From Ancylobacter novellus DSM 506 (lineage in GTDB: Bacteria; Pseudomonadota; Alphaproteobacteria; Rhizobiales; Xanthobacteraceae): a stretch of DNA of 64,000 nt. The stretch lies in NCBI RefSeq assembly GCF_000092925.1, contig NC_014217.1:4402001-4466000 (forward strand), written 5' to 3'. Position 1 is the stretch's first letter; every line of letters starts with the position of its first letter. The notes under the pieces were generated by a model. The model was given only the letters and a program-made list of their open reading frames with translations. It was not told the origin of the DNA and made no database searches. Both the position numbers and the translations under genes were made by a program. This document shows, piece after piece, positions 46,544-55,596 of the stretch.

Positions 46544-48766
46544 ATGACGACCATGGACAATGACGTCACCGGCAGGATGAACAGCGCGCTGATCTCCGAC
46601 GCCACCTCCTATCTGGTCGACGCCGCCCAGCGCTGGACGCTGTTTCTCGACGCCATGCACAAGCGCGGGCTCCAGTACGAAGCGCACATGGCCGAGCCGG
46701 CGCCCAACGTGCTGGACTACAAGGCCGAGCTGGTGGTCGACGGGCGCAATCTGCCGCGTCCGGTGAACTATCTTCTCGTGCGGATCCTCCCGCCGGAGGG
46801 CCTGTTGGTCGACGAGGCCAAGCGCCCCTTCATGGTGGTCGATCCGCGCGCCGGCCACGGGCCGGGCATCGGCGGCTTCAAGGCCGACAGCGAGATCGGC
46901 GTGGCGATGAATGCCGGCCATCCGGCCTATTTCGTCGGCTTCCTGCCCGATCCGGTACCGGGCCAGACCATCGAGGACATTGCGCGGGCCGAGGCGGTGT
47001 TCCTCGAGATCGTCGCCGCCCGCCACCCGCAGGCCGAGGGCAAGCCCTGCGTCATCGGCAACTGCCAGGCCGGCTGGGCGGTGATGATGCTGGCGGCGAT
47101 CCGGCCCGAGCTGTTCGGCCCGATCATCATCGCCGGCTCGCCGCTCTCCTATTGGGCGGGCGTGCAGGGCGTGAACCCGATGCGCTATTCCGGCGGGCTG
47201 CTCGGGGGAAGCTGGCTCACCGCGCTCACCGGCGATCTCGGCGCCGGCATCTTCGACGGTGCGTGGCTGGTGCAGAACTTCGAGAACCAGAACCCGGCCA
47301 ACACGCTCTGGACCAAGCAGTACAACCTCTATTCCAGGATCGACACCGAGCTGGAGCGCTATCTCGGCTTTGAGAAATGGTGGGGCGGCCACGTCACGCT
47401 GAACGCCGAGGAGATGCAGTTCATCGTCGACGAGCTGTTCGTGGGCAACAAGCTCGCCTGCGGCGACATCCGCACCTCCGACGGCACCACGGTCGACCTG
47501 CGCAACATCCGCTCGCCCATCGTGGTGCTGTGCTCGCGCGGCGACAACATCACCCCGCCGCAGCAGGCGCTGGACTGGATCCTCGACCTCTATGACAGCG
47601 TCGACGAGATACGCTCCTATGGCCAGACCATCGTCTACACGGTGCACGACAGGATCGGCCATCTCGGCATCTTCGTCTCTTCCAGCGTGGCGCGGAAGGA
47701 GCACCGGGAATTCGCCTCCAACATCGATTTCATCGACGTGCTGCCGCCCGGCCTCTACGAGGCGATCTTTGAACCCAAGCCGGGGGAGGACCCGGACCAT
47801 CCGGCGAGCGAATGGTTCATGCGCTGCGAGGCGCGCGACCTCGACGACATCCGCGCGCTGGGGGGCAACGACCCCGCCGACGAGCGCCGCTTCGCTACCG
47901 CCGCCCGGGTCTCGGAGATCAACCTTGCGCTCTACCGCGCCTATCTGCAGCCGCTGGTGCGGGCGGCGGTCAATCCGGCCATGGCCGAGATGGGTCGCAA
48001 ACTGCACCCGCTGCGGCTCGGCTATGAGATGTTCGGCGCGCAGAACCCGTTCCTCGGCTGGCTCGACGCCGCGGCGGAGGAAGCCCGCGCCGAGCGCCGG
48101 CCGGCGGCGCCGCACAATCCATTCCTCAAGGCGCAGGAACAGTTCTCCCGTCACATGGTCGAGGCGCTGGAAGGCTACCGCAAGGCGGTGGAGCATCAGG
48201 CCGAGCTGACCTTCCGCACCGTCTATGGCCTGCCGGTGCTGCAGGCGGCGGTGGGCGTGGACCCCGGTTCCGACGTCCGTCCGCGTAGCGCGCCCAAGAG
48301 CCGGCTGCATGCCGAGCTGATCGCCAAGCGCATCGCCGAGTTGCGCGCGAATATCACCCAGGGCGGCCTGCTCGAAGGCGCGGTGCGGGCGATGGTCTAT
48401 GTCGGCATGGCGCGCGAGAGCGCCGACGAGCGCGGCTTCGAGGCGATCCGCCGGCTGCGGCTCAATGGCGAGCACGCCCGCCAGCTGACGCTGGAGCGCT
48501 TCAAGGCGCTGGTGCGCGAGCAATATTTCATGCTGCTGATCGACCCGTCCGCTGCCATCGCCGCGATCCCCGGCCTGCTGCCGGAGGACGCCGGCAAGCG
48601 TCAGGACATACTGACGCTGCTCGACGAGGTGCTGACCGCGCGCGGCCCGCTGGAAGGGGCGGCGGCCGAGCGCTTCGAGGAGATCCGCAAGCTGTTCGGC
48701 GAAGCGCCACCCGCCCGCCGGACGCCGCGGCCGAGGCTGGCCGCCGTCGCCGGCAAGGAGAGCTGA
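46544..48766 (+). CDS. DUF3141 protein, PHA-synthase-like alpha/beta hydrolase
   Basis: 740 residues. The alpha/beta-hydrolase core resembles polyhydroxyalkanoate synthases: nucleophile elbow GNCQAG with Cys174, Asp334 in VLCSRGDNITPP and His373 in DRIGHLGIF, giving a Cys-Asp-His triad. A helical C-terminal third (about 450-740) is not found in PhaC. The family is annotated only as DUF3141. It precedes a phosphotransacetylase and FabI, so acyl-CoA chemistry is likely. The start could instead be ATG 46553 or, less likely, TTG 46502. Confidence 0.82.
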   Translation: MTTMDNDVTGRMNSALISDATSYLVDAAQRWTLFLDAMHKRGLQYEAHMAEPAPNVLDYKAELVVDGRNLPRPVNYLLVRILPPEGLLVDEAKRPFMVVDPRAGHGPGIGGFKADSEIGVAMNAGHPAYFVGFLPDPVPGQTIEDIARAEAVFLEIVAARHPQAEGKPCVIGNCQAGWAVMMLAAIRPELFGPIIIAGSPLSYWAGVQGVNPMRYSGGLLGGSWLTALTGDLGAGIFDGAWLVQNFENQNPANTLWTKQYNLYSRIDTELERYLGFEKWWGGHVTLNAEEMQFIVDELFVGNKLACGDIRTSDGTTVDLRNIRSPIVVLCSRGDNITPPQQALDWILDLYDSVDEIRSYGQTIVYTVHDRIGHLGIFVSSSVARKEHREFASNIDFIDVLPPGLYEAIFEPKPGEDPDHPASEWFMRCEARDLDDIRALGGNDPADERRFATAARVSEINLALYRAYLQPLVRAAVNPAMAEMGRKLHPLRLGYEMFGAQNPFLGWLDAAAEEARAERRPAAPHNPFLKAQEQFSRHMVEALEGYRKAVEHQAELTFRTVYGLPVLQAAVGVDPGSDVRPRSAPKSRLHAELIAKRIAELRANITQGGLLEGAVRAMVYVGMARESADERGFEAIRRLRLNGEHARQLTLERFKALVREQYFMLLIDPSAAIAAIPGLLPEDAGKRQDILTLLDEVLTARGPLEGAAAERFEEIRKLFGEAPPARRTPRPRLAAVAGKES

Positions 48767-48771
48767 ACATC

Positions 48772-49737
48772 ATGGCCGATACGCTCGCCCCGCCCGCCGC
48801 GGCGCCGGAACTGTCCAAATATGACCGGCTGATCGCCGCGGCCCGCGCCAGCTCGGCGGCGCCGACCGTCGTCGCCCATCCCTGCGACGAGACCTCGCTG
48901 CGCGGTGCCCTGGAGGCGGCCGAGGCCGGCCTCATCGTGCCGATCCTGGTCGGACCGGAAGCCCGTATCCGCGCCGTGGCCGAAGAGTTCGCCCTCGATC
49001 TGTCCGGCATCGAGATCGTCGATGTCTCGCATAGCCATGCGGCGGCGGCCAAGGCGGTCGCGCTGGTGCGCGAGGGGCGCGGCGAACTGCTCATGAAGGG
49101 CAGCCTGCACACCGACGAGCTGATGAAGGAGGTGGCGTCCTCCGCCACCGGGCTGCGCACCGAGCGGCGCATCAGCCATGTCTTCGTGATGGACGTGCCG
49201 GGCCACGCCGAGACGCTGTTCATCACCGATGCGGCGATCAACATCTTTCCCGACCTCGACGCCAAGCGCGACATCGTCCAGAACGCCATCGACCTGTGGC
49301 GCGGCATCGGCCTCGGGACGCCTCGCGTCGCGATCCTCTCGGCGGTCGAGACGGTGACCACCAAGATCCCCTCCACCATCGAGGCGGCGGCCTTGTGCAA
49401 GATGGCCGAGCGCGGCCAGATCACCGGCGGCCTGGTCGAGGGGCCGCTCGCCTTCGACAACGCCATCGACCCCGAGGCGGCGCGGATCAAGGGCATCGTC
49501 TCTCCCGTCGCCGGGCACGCGCAGATCCTCGTCGTGCCCGATCTCGAAGCCGGCAACATGCTGGCGAAGAACCTGACCTTCCTCGCCCATGCCGATGCCG
49601 CCGGCATCGTGCTCGGCGCGCGCGTGCCGATCATCCTCACCTCGCGGGCGGATTCGGTGCGCACCCGTCTGGCCTCCTGCGCCATCGCCGCGCTCTACGC
49701 GATGCGCCGGCGCGCCACGCCGATCGTGGCGGAATAG
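48772..49737 (+). CDS. phosphate acetyl/butyryltransferase family enzyme
   Basis: 321 residues of the PTA/PTB family (the kind annotated bifunctional enoyl-CoA hydratase/phosphate acetyltransferase, but without a MaoC N-terminal domain). Core segments are APTVVAHPCDETSLRGALEA, ELLMKGSLHTDELMKEV, SHVFVMDVPGHAETLFITD, GLVEGPLAFDNAIDPEAA and ADAAGIVLGARVPIILTSRAD. It converts acyl-CoA and phosphate to acyl phosphate. It is five bases after DUF3141. Acetate kinase, which often follows in relatives, is absent. Confidence 0.88.
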   Translation: MADTLAPPAAAPELSKYDRLIAAARASSAAPTVVAHPCDETSLRGALEAAEAGLIVPILVGPEARIRAVAEEFALDLSGIEIVDVSHSHAAAAKAVALVREGRGELLMKGSLHTDELMKEVASSATGLRTERRISHVFVMDVPGHAETLFITDAAINIFPDLDAKRDIVQNAIDLWRGIGLGTPRVAILSAVETVTTKIPSTIEAAALCKMAERGQITGGLVEGPLAFDNAIDPEAARIKGIVSPVAGHAQILVVPDLEAGNMLAKNLTFLAHADAAGIVLGARVPIILTSRADSVRTRLASCAIAALYAMRRRATPIVAE

Positions 49738-49764
49738 GTGATCGCCCCTGGACCGGAGCCCGCG

Positions 49765-50550
49765 ATGTCCATACCCGCCGTCAAGGCCAAGCTGCTCGAA
49801 GGCAAGAAGGGACTGGTCGTCGGCATCGCCAATGACCAGTCCATCGCCTGGGGATGCGCGCGCGCCTTCCGGGCCTTCGGTGCCGAGCTTGCCGTCACCT
49901 ATCTGAACGACAAGGCGCGGCGCTTCGTGGAGCCGCTGGCGCAGGAGCTGGAGGCGCCGATCTTCCTGCCCCTCGACGTCGCCGTGCCCGGCCAGATGGA
50001 GGCGGTGTTCGAGGCCGTCGGCGAGCAATGGGGCAAGCTCGATTTCCTCGTGCATTCCATCGCCTTCGCGCCGCGCGACACGCTGGCCGGCCGCGTCACC
50101 GACGTGCCGCTCGACGGTTTCCTGAAGACGATGGAGATCTCCTGCTGGTCGTTCATGCGCATGGCGCATCTCGCCGAGCCGCTGATGAAGGACGGCGGCA
50201 CGCTGTTCACCATGACCTATTACGGTTCCGAGCGGGTGGTAGAGAACTACAACATCATGGGCGTCGCCAAGGCGGCGCTGGAGAGCGCGGTGCGCTACAT
50301 GGCGGCCGAGCTTGGCCCCAAGGGCATCCGCGTGCACGCCATCTCGCCCGGCCCACTGGCGACGCGCGCGGCCTCCGGCATTCCGGAGTTCGACGAATTG
50401 CTGGCGAAGGCGAAGGCGAAGGCGCCGGCGCGCGAGCTCGTCTCCATCGACGATGTCGGCGTCGCCACCGCCTTCCTCGCCCATGACGCGGCGCGGCTGA
50501 TGACGGGGCAGGTGCTCTATATCGACGGCGGCTACAACATCATCGACTGA
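49765..50550 (+). CDS. fabI: enoyl-[acyl-carrier-protein] reductase (FabI type)
   Basis: A 261-residue SDR-fold enzyme with the FabI-type nucleotide site GIANDQSIAWGCARAF, SIAFAPRD, and the active-site Tyr-x6-Lys in NYNIMGVAKAAL; it ends GQVLYIDGGYNIID. It reduces enoyl-ACP with NAD(P)H in fatty-acid synthesis. Position after DUF3141 and the phosphotransacetylase suggests a paralogue with a dedicated role. ATG 49765 follows GGAG; an in-frame GTG at 49738 is an unlikely start. Confidence 0.88.
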   Translation: MSIPAVKAKLLEGKKGLVVGIANDQSIAWGCARAFRAFGAELAVTYLNDKARRFVEPLAQELEAPIFLPLDVAVPGQMEAVFEAVGEQWGKLDFLVHSIAFAPRDTLAGRVTDVPLDGFLKTMEISCWSFMRMAHLAEPLMKDGGTLFTMTYYGSERVVENYNIMGVAKAALESAVRYMAAELGPKGIRVHAISPGPLATRAASGIPEFDELLAKAKAKAPARELVSIDDVGVATAFLAHDAARLMTGQVLYIDGGYNIID

Positions 50551-50610
50551 GGCGCCGGTCTCTCGGCATGACGGCAGATCCACGATCTCGTCGTCGCCAT
50601 CGGCTGCAAC

Positions 50611-50964
50611 ATGATGCGCGGCGATCTTGAGGACACCGCCGCGCAGGTCCGCCACGCCATCCGCCCCCGGTTGATGCTCGACGAGGCCGACCGCGGTGCC
50701 GTCGCGTCCCAGCTGAACCTCGAGCCGCGCCCGCCCGCCTGCCAGCTCGCGCGGGCGGGCACCAGCTTCGAGGCGATCAAGGACGAGGTGCGCTTCACGG
50801 CCGCGCGCGAGCTGCTCGCGCTGACGCGCCTGCCGATCGGGCGTGTCGCCGAAGCCCTGTCCTATACCGCCAACAGCTCCTTCGATCATGCTTTCCGGCG
50901 CTGGTCCGGCGTGACGCCCTCGCAATGGCGCGCCCAGCAAGGTGGCGACGGCGATCGCCGCTGA
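50611..50964 (+). pseudogene. remnant of an AraC-family regulator (C-terminal DNA-binding domain only)
   Basis: 117 residues that match only the AraC/XylS C-terminal helix-turn-helix pair: AGTSFEAIKDEVRFTAAREL, IGRVAEALSYTANSSFDHAF and RRWSGVTPSQWRAQ. The usual ligand-binding N-terminal region of about 200 residues is missing, and the expected linker PRTLQRRL reads PRPPACQL. No ribosome site precedes the ATG pair. It is probably decayed, but a short expressed DNA-binding protein cannot be excluded. Confidence 0.5.
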
Positions 50965-51078
50965 CAGGCGCCCCAAGACGGTGAGAGCAGACGGCGCTAT
51001 GGCCCGTGCCAACAGGCTCGCGTCAAACGGAGCGAGAGACGACTTCCCGAAGCGAGGATCAGCGGCGGGGTCAGCCTA

Positions 51079-51915
51079 TCAAGCCTTCTGCTTGGCGGTT
51101 CCGCTGGTCTTCCGAGACTTCCGTTCGGAAGACTTTGCCGTTTGTGTTTTGGACGAACCGTTCGCCAGAAGGTCTATGTCGATGCGGATATAGTCGCTGC
51201 GATAGATGATATCGGCCACATAGATCGCGATACCGTGCGAATCGACGATGATGCAGCGGCACATCGCCGTAGGCGTACCCAGGGCGATCTTGAGCAGGTC
51301 GGCGACCTCCGGGTCGGCGCCCCCGATGGTGATCGACTGGCGAGCTGACTTCACCTCGACCTGATCGAGTTCGGCGAGGATAGGCAGGGCCGGCCGGGTC
51401 TCGAACGCCGCGCGATCGAGATCGTAGATATGGCTCGCGAGCCGGAGGTTCACGATGCCGTAGGGCTCGTCGTCCTTGAACTGCACGCTCCGCAGGAAGA
51501 CGTAGCTATCCGCAAGCTTGCCGTCTCCGGCGGCGAGGATCGGCTGGGAGGTCGGCGTCGGCGCGGCGATGAGCCGGGGCACGTTGCCCTTCAGCGATTC
51601 GGCGAGCGAGTGCCAGTCCGTGGCGAGCTTCAGCCAGCGCTTGTCGGTCTTGTTATCGAGGATGAAGGTTCCCCGTCCCTGACGGCAGTAGAGCAGCCCC
51701 TCTTTGCGCAGGATGTCGACGGCCTGGCGCACGGTGACGCGTGCGACCTGGAACTCGACCTCGAGCTGTTCGAGGGTCGGAATCTTCGCGCCCGGCAGCC
51801 ACTGGCGCGCCTCGATGCGTTGCCGCATGACCTCGGCCACCTGAAGGTAAAGCGGCACCCGGCTGCGGTCGTAGGTACGTTGCAGGTTCAAGGGAGCATT
51901 CATGTTGGATTTCAT
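51079..51915 (-). CDS. GntR-family (HutC/UTRA) transcriptional regulator
   Basis: 278 residues: an N-terminal GntR winged helix (about 20-88; PLYLQVAEVMRQRIEARQWL, IPTLEQLEVEFQVARVTVRQ) and a UTRA ligand domain (about 105-245). A 25-residue Lys/Ser/Thr-rich tail is unusual. ATG 51915 or 51903; neither has a good ribosome site. Divergent from pntAA. Two copies of an 18-bp motif sit in the shared 521-bp region, with a third before the liv operon, so autoregulation and control of pnt and liv are inferred. Confidence 0.88.
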   Translation of the reverse strand: MKSNMNAPLNLQRTYDRSRVPLYLQVAEVMRQRIEARQWLPGAKIPTLEQLEVEFQVARVTVRQAVDILRKEGLLYCRQGRGTFILDNKTDKRWLKLATDWHSLAESLKGNVPRLIAAPTPTSQPILAAGDGKLADSYVFLRSVQFKDDEPYGIVNLRLASHIYDLDRAAFETRPALPILAELDQVEVKSARQSITIGGADPEVADLLKIALGTPTAMCRCIIVDSHGIAIYVADIIYRSDYIRIDIDLLANGSSKTQTAKSSERKSRKTSGTAKQKA

Positions 51916-51991
51916 GTATTCTGGGGCGTAGCCGGTGCATTCGCCGCCGCGCCCGGGGAAATGGCGGAACTCGTTCCTTTCTTTCTAACTA

Positions 51992-52009
51992 TCATACTGA
52001 AGATAGAAT
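51992..52009 (+). promoter_or_regulatory. putative GntR operator, site 1
   Basis: TCATACTGAAGATAGAAT, 76 bp from the GntR gene start. The core CTATC-N8-GATAG (51989-52006) is an inverted repeat. It matches site 2 at 15 of 18 positions and site 3 (57377) at 13 of 18. Confidence 0.5.
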
Positions 52010-52305
52010 GTTAACCTGACATATTGTGCGGCGGTTGCGCCGGGCAAAGCGCCGGGCGGCAAGGCTTTGCGACGGGGATGGACTCCCGGTCGATTCCGCG
52101 CGGTCGCGCAATTGCTGACGGACAGCATCACCTCCACCGATTTTCCACTTCCGTAGCGGCTTCGGCCGGCGAACGTCTTTGGGCCTGCGCTTCCGGCCGG
52201 TTGCGGGCGACGCGGCGCCGCTCCCACAAGCGACGTTGCCGGCAGGAAGATATTGGCCCGCCATGCGGTTCGGGGGAAAGACGTCGGTCTCTCGAAAAAT
52301 TATTG

Positions 52306-52323
52306 TCTTACTAAAGATAGGAT
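52306..52323 (+). promoter_or_regulatory. putative GntR operator, site 2
   Basis: TCTTACTAAAGATAGGAT, about 114 bp before the pntAA ATG. It contains the small dyad TCTT-ACTA-AAGA and matches site 1 at 15 of 18 positions. Confidence 0.5.
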
Positions 52324-52436
52324 AATAGCATGATGGATGATTGAGCCTCGAGTTCCCGCCGGCTTGCTGCGGCAGTGCGGTGCGACGTGTCGGGGAGTGC
52401 TGCTTTGTTCGTCCAGGTGTCGTTGAAGGTTCCGCC

Positions 52437-53600
52437 ATGCGCATCAGTATTTTGAGAGAGAGCTCTGGTTTGGAGCCACGGGTCGCCGCGTCGCCCGACA
52501 CGGTTAAGCGTTATGTCGGGTTGGGTGCGGAGGTCGTCGTGGCTTCCGGGGCCGGCCTCGCGTCGGGTGTTGGCGACGGGGATTACGAAGCGGCGGGTGC
52601 GCAGGTCGTTGCGGACAACGCGGCGGCGGTGGCTGGCGCGGATGTGGTGCTTTCCGTTCGTCGTCCGGAGGCTTCGGCCCTGAAGGGGGCGAACCGCGGG
52701 GCGCTGGCGATCGCGATCATGGACCCGTACGGGCATGAGAAGGATCTGGAGGCGCTGGCCAAGGCGGGCGTGTCGGCCTTCGCGATGGAGCTGATGCCGC
52801 GCATCACGCGGGCGCAGGTGATGGACGTCTTGTCCAGCCAGGCGAACCTTGCGGGCTATCGGGCGGTGGTGGATGCGGCCGGCGAGTTCGGCCGGGCCTT
52901 CCCGATGATGATGACGGCGGCGGGCACGGTGCCGGCGGCGCGGGTCTTCGTCATGGGCGCCGGCGTGGCGGGGCTGCAGGCGGTGGCGACGGCGCGGCGC
53001 CTCGGCGCGGTGGTCTCGGCGACCGACGTGCGGCCGGCGGCGAAGGAGCAGGTGGAGTCCCTCGGCGGCAAGTTCATCGCCGTGGAGGACGAGGAGTTCA
53101 AGCAGGCGGAGACGGCGGGCGGCTACGCCAAGCAGATGTCGGCGGAGTACCAGGCCAAGCAGGCGGCCTTGGTCGCCTCGCACATCGCCAAGCAGGATGT
53201 CGTCATCACCACGGCGCTGATCCCCGGCCGTCCGGCGCCCAAGCTCGTCTCGGGCGAGATGGTGGCGTCGATGAAGCCGGGCTCGGTGGTCATCGACCTC
53301 GCGGTCGAGCGCGGCGGCAATGTCGAGGGCGCCGTGCCGGGCGAGGTGGTCACCACCGCCAACGGGGTGAAGATCGTCGGGCACCTCAACGTGCCGGGAC
53401 GCCTCGCAGCGACGGCCTCGCAGCTCTACGCCAAGAACCTCTACGCCTTCGTGGAGACGCTGATCGACAAGGGGACGAAGAGCCTTGCCGTGAAGTGGGA
53501 GGACGAGCTGGTGAAGGCGACGCTGCTGACCCGCGACGGGGCGGTGGTGCATCCCGGCTTCAAGCCGCAAGGGGCCGGCGACGCCGCCTCGGCGGCGTGA
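52437..53600 (+). CDS. pntAA: proton-translocating NAD(P) transhydrogenase, alpha subunit part 1
   Basis: 387 residues forming the soluble NAD(H)-binding domain I: ISILRESSGLEPRVAASPDT at the start, VFVMGAGVAGLQAVATARRL as the Rossmann motif, SATDVRPAAKEQVESLGGKF, and a C-terminal NLYAFVETLIDKG. With PntAB and PntB it uses the proton gradient to drive NADH to NADPH. Start 52437 has GAAGG. The first 80 codons or so use GGT, GTT, CGT and TTG much more than the rest of the gene. Confidence 0.94.
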   Translation: MRISILRESSGLEPRVAASPDTVKRYVGLGAEVVVASGAGLASGVGDGDYEAAGAQVVADNAAAVAGADVVLSVRRPEASALKGANRGALAIAIMDPYGHEKDLEALAKAGVSAFAMELMPRITRAQVMDVLSSQANLAGYRAVVDAAGEFGRAFPMMMTAAGTVPAARVFVMGAGVAGLQAVATARRLGAVVSATDVRPAAKEQVESLGGKFIAVEDEEFKQAETAGGYAKQMSAEYQAKQAALVASHIAKQDVVITTALIPGRPAPKLVSGEMVASMKPGSVVIDLAVERGGNVEGAVPGEVVTTANGVKIVGHLNVPGRLAATASQLYAKNLYAFVETLIDKGTKSLAVKWEDELVKATLLTRDGAVVHPGFKPQGAGDAASAA

Positions 53601-53692
53601 GCGCTGCTTCGTCATGATCGACAGGGCGGGCCGGTCGCGCCGGGGAGGGCGCGGCAGGGCTCGGACAACAGACTTCCAGGGGATTTAGGGAA

Positions 53693-54163
53693 ATGGCCAA
53701 TCCGGCAGCGGGCGATCCGGTCGCCCAGAACGCGGTTGAGGGGGCGCGGGTGGCGGCCGAAGTGGCGCGCCAGGCCGCCGAGGCGGCGCAGGCCTATGCC
53801 GACGCCGCCGCGCAGCATTATGCGGAAGTCGCCGGGCAGGTGGCGCATGCGGTCTCAGGCGGGGCGATCGACCCCTTCGTGTTCCGCCTCGCCATCTTCG
53901 TGCTTGCGGTGTTCGTCGGCTATTACGTGGTGTGGTCGGTGACGCCGGCGCTGCACACGCCGCTGATGAGCGTCACCAACGCCATCTCCTCGGTGATCGT
54001 GGTCGGCGCGCTGCTGGCGGTCGGCGTCGACGCGATGAGCGCGGAAGGCACGGAATGGGCCAAGGGCTTCGGCTTCATCGGCCTGATCCTCGCCAGCGTG
54101 AACATCTTCGGCGGCTTCCTGGTGACCAGCCGGATGCTGGCCATGTACTCGAAGAAGAAGTGA
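53693..54163 (+). CDS. pntAB: NAD(P) transhydrogenase, alpha subunit part 2
   Basis: 156 residues. The N-terminal 55 or so are Ala-rich and helical ([20 protein letters not shown]), longer than in many PntAB. Then come membrane helices of domain [42 protein letters not shown] and [20 protein letters not shown]. It forms part of the proton channel. It is 10 bp before pntB and 92 bp after pntAA. Confidence 0.92.
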   Translation: MANPAAGDPVAQNAVEGARVAAEVARQAAEAAQAYADAAAQHYAEVAGQVAHAVSGGAIDPFVFRLAIFVLAVFVGYYVVWSVTPALHTPLMSVTNAISSVIVVGALLAVGVDAMSAEGTEWAKGFGFIGLILASVNIFGGFLVTSRMLAMYSKKK

Positions 54164-54173
54164 GACGGGGCCC

Positions 54174-55571
54174 ATGAACGCCAATCTCGTCGCACTGCTC
54201 TACCTCGTCTCGGGCGTCCTGTTCATCCTGGCGCTGCGCGGGCTCTCCAGCCCCGTCACCTCGCGCCGGGGCAATCTGTTCGGCATGGTCGGCATGGCCA
54301 TCGCCATCCTGACCACGCTCGCCGCGAGCCCGCCCTCGGGCGCGCTGGGCTGGGGGCTGGTGATCGGCGGCCTCGCCATCGGCGGCGGCGCCGGCGCGGT
54401 CATCGCCCGCAAGATCGCCATGACGCAGATGCCGCAGCTGGTAGCGGCCTTCCACTCGCTGGTCGGCCTTGCCGCAGTGATGGTGGCGGCGGCCGCGCTC
54501 TATGCGCCGGAAGCCTTCGGCATCGGCGAGGTCGGCGCCATCCACGGCCAGGCGCTGATCGAGATGAGCCTCGGCGTCGCCATCGGCGCCATCACCTTTA
54601 CAGGTTCCGTCATCGCCTTCGCCAAGCTGAACGGCAATATGAGCGGCAAGCCGATCATGCTGCCGGGCCGGCACGTCATCAATGCCGGCCTCGCTCTGCT
54701 GCTCGTCGTGCTGATCGGCGTTCTCGTCGCCACCGAGAGCCATACCGTGTTCTGGGCGATCGTGATCGTCAGCCTCGTGCTGGGCGGCCTCATCATCATC
54801 CCGATCGGCGGCGCCGACATGCCGGTGGTCGTCTCGATGCTGAACTCCTACTCCGGCTGGGCGGCGGCGGGCATCGGCTTCACGCTGGGCAACACCGCGC
54901 TGATCATCACCGGCGCGCTGGTCGGCTCGTCGGGCGCGATCCTGTCCTACATCATGTGCAAGGGCATGAACCGGAGCTTCATCTCCGTCATCCTCGGCGG
55001 CTTCGGCGGCGACACCTCTGCCGCGGCCGGCGGGGCGGTGGAGACCCGTCCGGTGAAGCAGGGCTCGGCCGAGGACGCCGCCTTCATCATGAAGAACGCG
55101 TCGAAGGTGATCATCGTGCCCGGCTACGGCATGGCGGTGGCGCAGGCCCAGCATGCCCTCAGAGAGATGGCCGACAAGCTGAAGGAGGAGGGCGTCGAGG
55201 TGAAGTACGCCATCCATCCCGTCGCCGGCCGCATGCCCGGCCACATGAACGTGCTGCTGGCCGAGGCCAACGTGCCCTATGACGAGGTGTTCGAGCTCGA
55301 GGACATCAATAGCGAGTTCGCGCAGGCGGACGTCGCCTTCGTCATCGGCGCCAACGACGTGACCAACCCGGCGGCCAAGACCGACCCGCAGTCGCCGATC
55401 TTCGGCATGCCGATCCTCGACGTCGAGAAGGCCAAGACCGTGCTGTTCATCAAGCGCGGCATGGCCGCCGGCTATGCCGGCGTCGAGAACGAGCTGTTCT
55501 TCCGCGATAACACCATGATGCTCTTCGCCGACGCAAAGAAAATGGTCGAGGATATCGTCAAGAATATCTGA
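54174..55571 (+). CDS. pntB: NAD(P) transhydrogenase, beta subunit
   Basis: 465 residues: about nine membrane helices (1-260, domain II) and a C-terminal NADP(H)-binding domain III (about 285-465) with IIVPGYGMAVAQAQHALREM, IHPVAGRMPGHMNVLLAEA, FVIGANDVTNPAAKTDP and IKRGMAAGYAGVENELFF. It completes the transhydrogenase complex in the inner membrane. The CBS gene follows after 25 bp. Confidence 0.95.
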   Translation: MNANLVALLYLVSGVLFILALRGLSSPVTSRRGNLFGMVGMAIAILTTLAASPPSGALGWGLVIGGLAIGGGAGAVIARKIAMTQMPQLVAAFHSLVGLAAVMVAAAALYAPEAFGIGEVGAIHGQALIEMSLGVAIGAITFTGSVIAFAKLNGNMSGKPIMLPGRHVINAGLALLLVVLIGVLVATESHTVFWAIVIVSLVLGGLIIIPIGGADMPVVVSMLNSYSGWAAAGIGFTLGNTALIITGALVGSSGAILSYIMCKGMNRSFISVILGGFGGDTSAAAGGAVETRPVKQGSAEDAAFIMKNASKVIIVPGYGMAVAQAQHALREMADKLKEEGVEVKYAIHPVAGRMPGHMNVLLAEANVPYDEVFELEDINSEFAQADVAFVIGANDVTNPAAKTDPQSPIFGMPILDVEKAKTVLFIKRGMAAGYAGVENELFFRDNTMMLFADAKKMVEDIVKNI

Positions 55572-55596
55572 AGCCCCCCAATAGCTGGAGGAAGCC

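Larger units (their letters stand above)
51916..52436. promoter_or_regulatory. 521-bp divergent region between gntR-type gene and pntAA
   Basis: No gene is supported here. The two ends are AT-rich, near 51985-52020 and 52295-52330, and each carries one copy of the 18-bp motif; the middle is GC-rich without recognisable structure. Promoters for both genes must lie here. Confidence 0.55.

Noticed and set aside
46499..48523. 674-codon minus-strand open frame opposite DUF3141
   Set aside because: Shadow frame; the plus-strand frame has an intact hydrolase triad and operon context.
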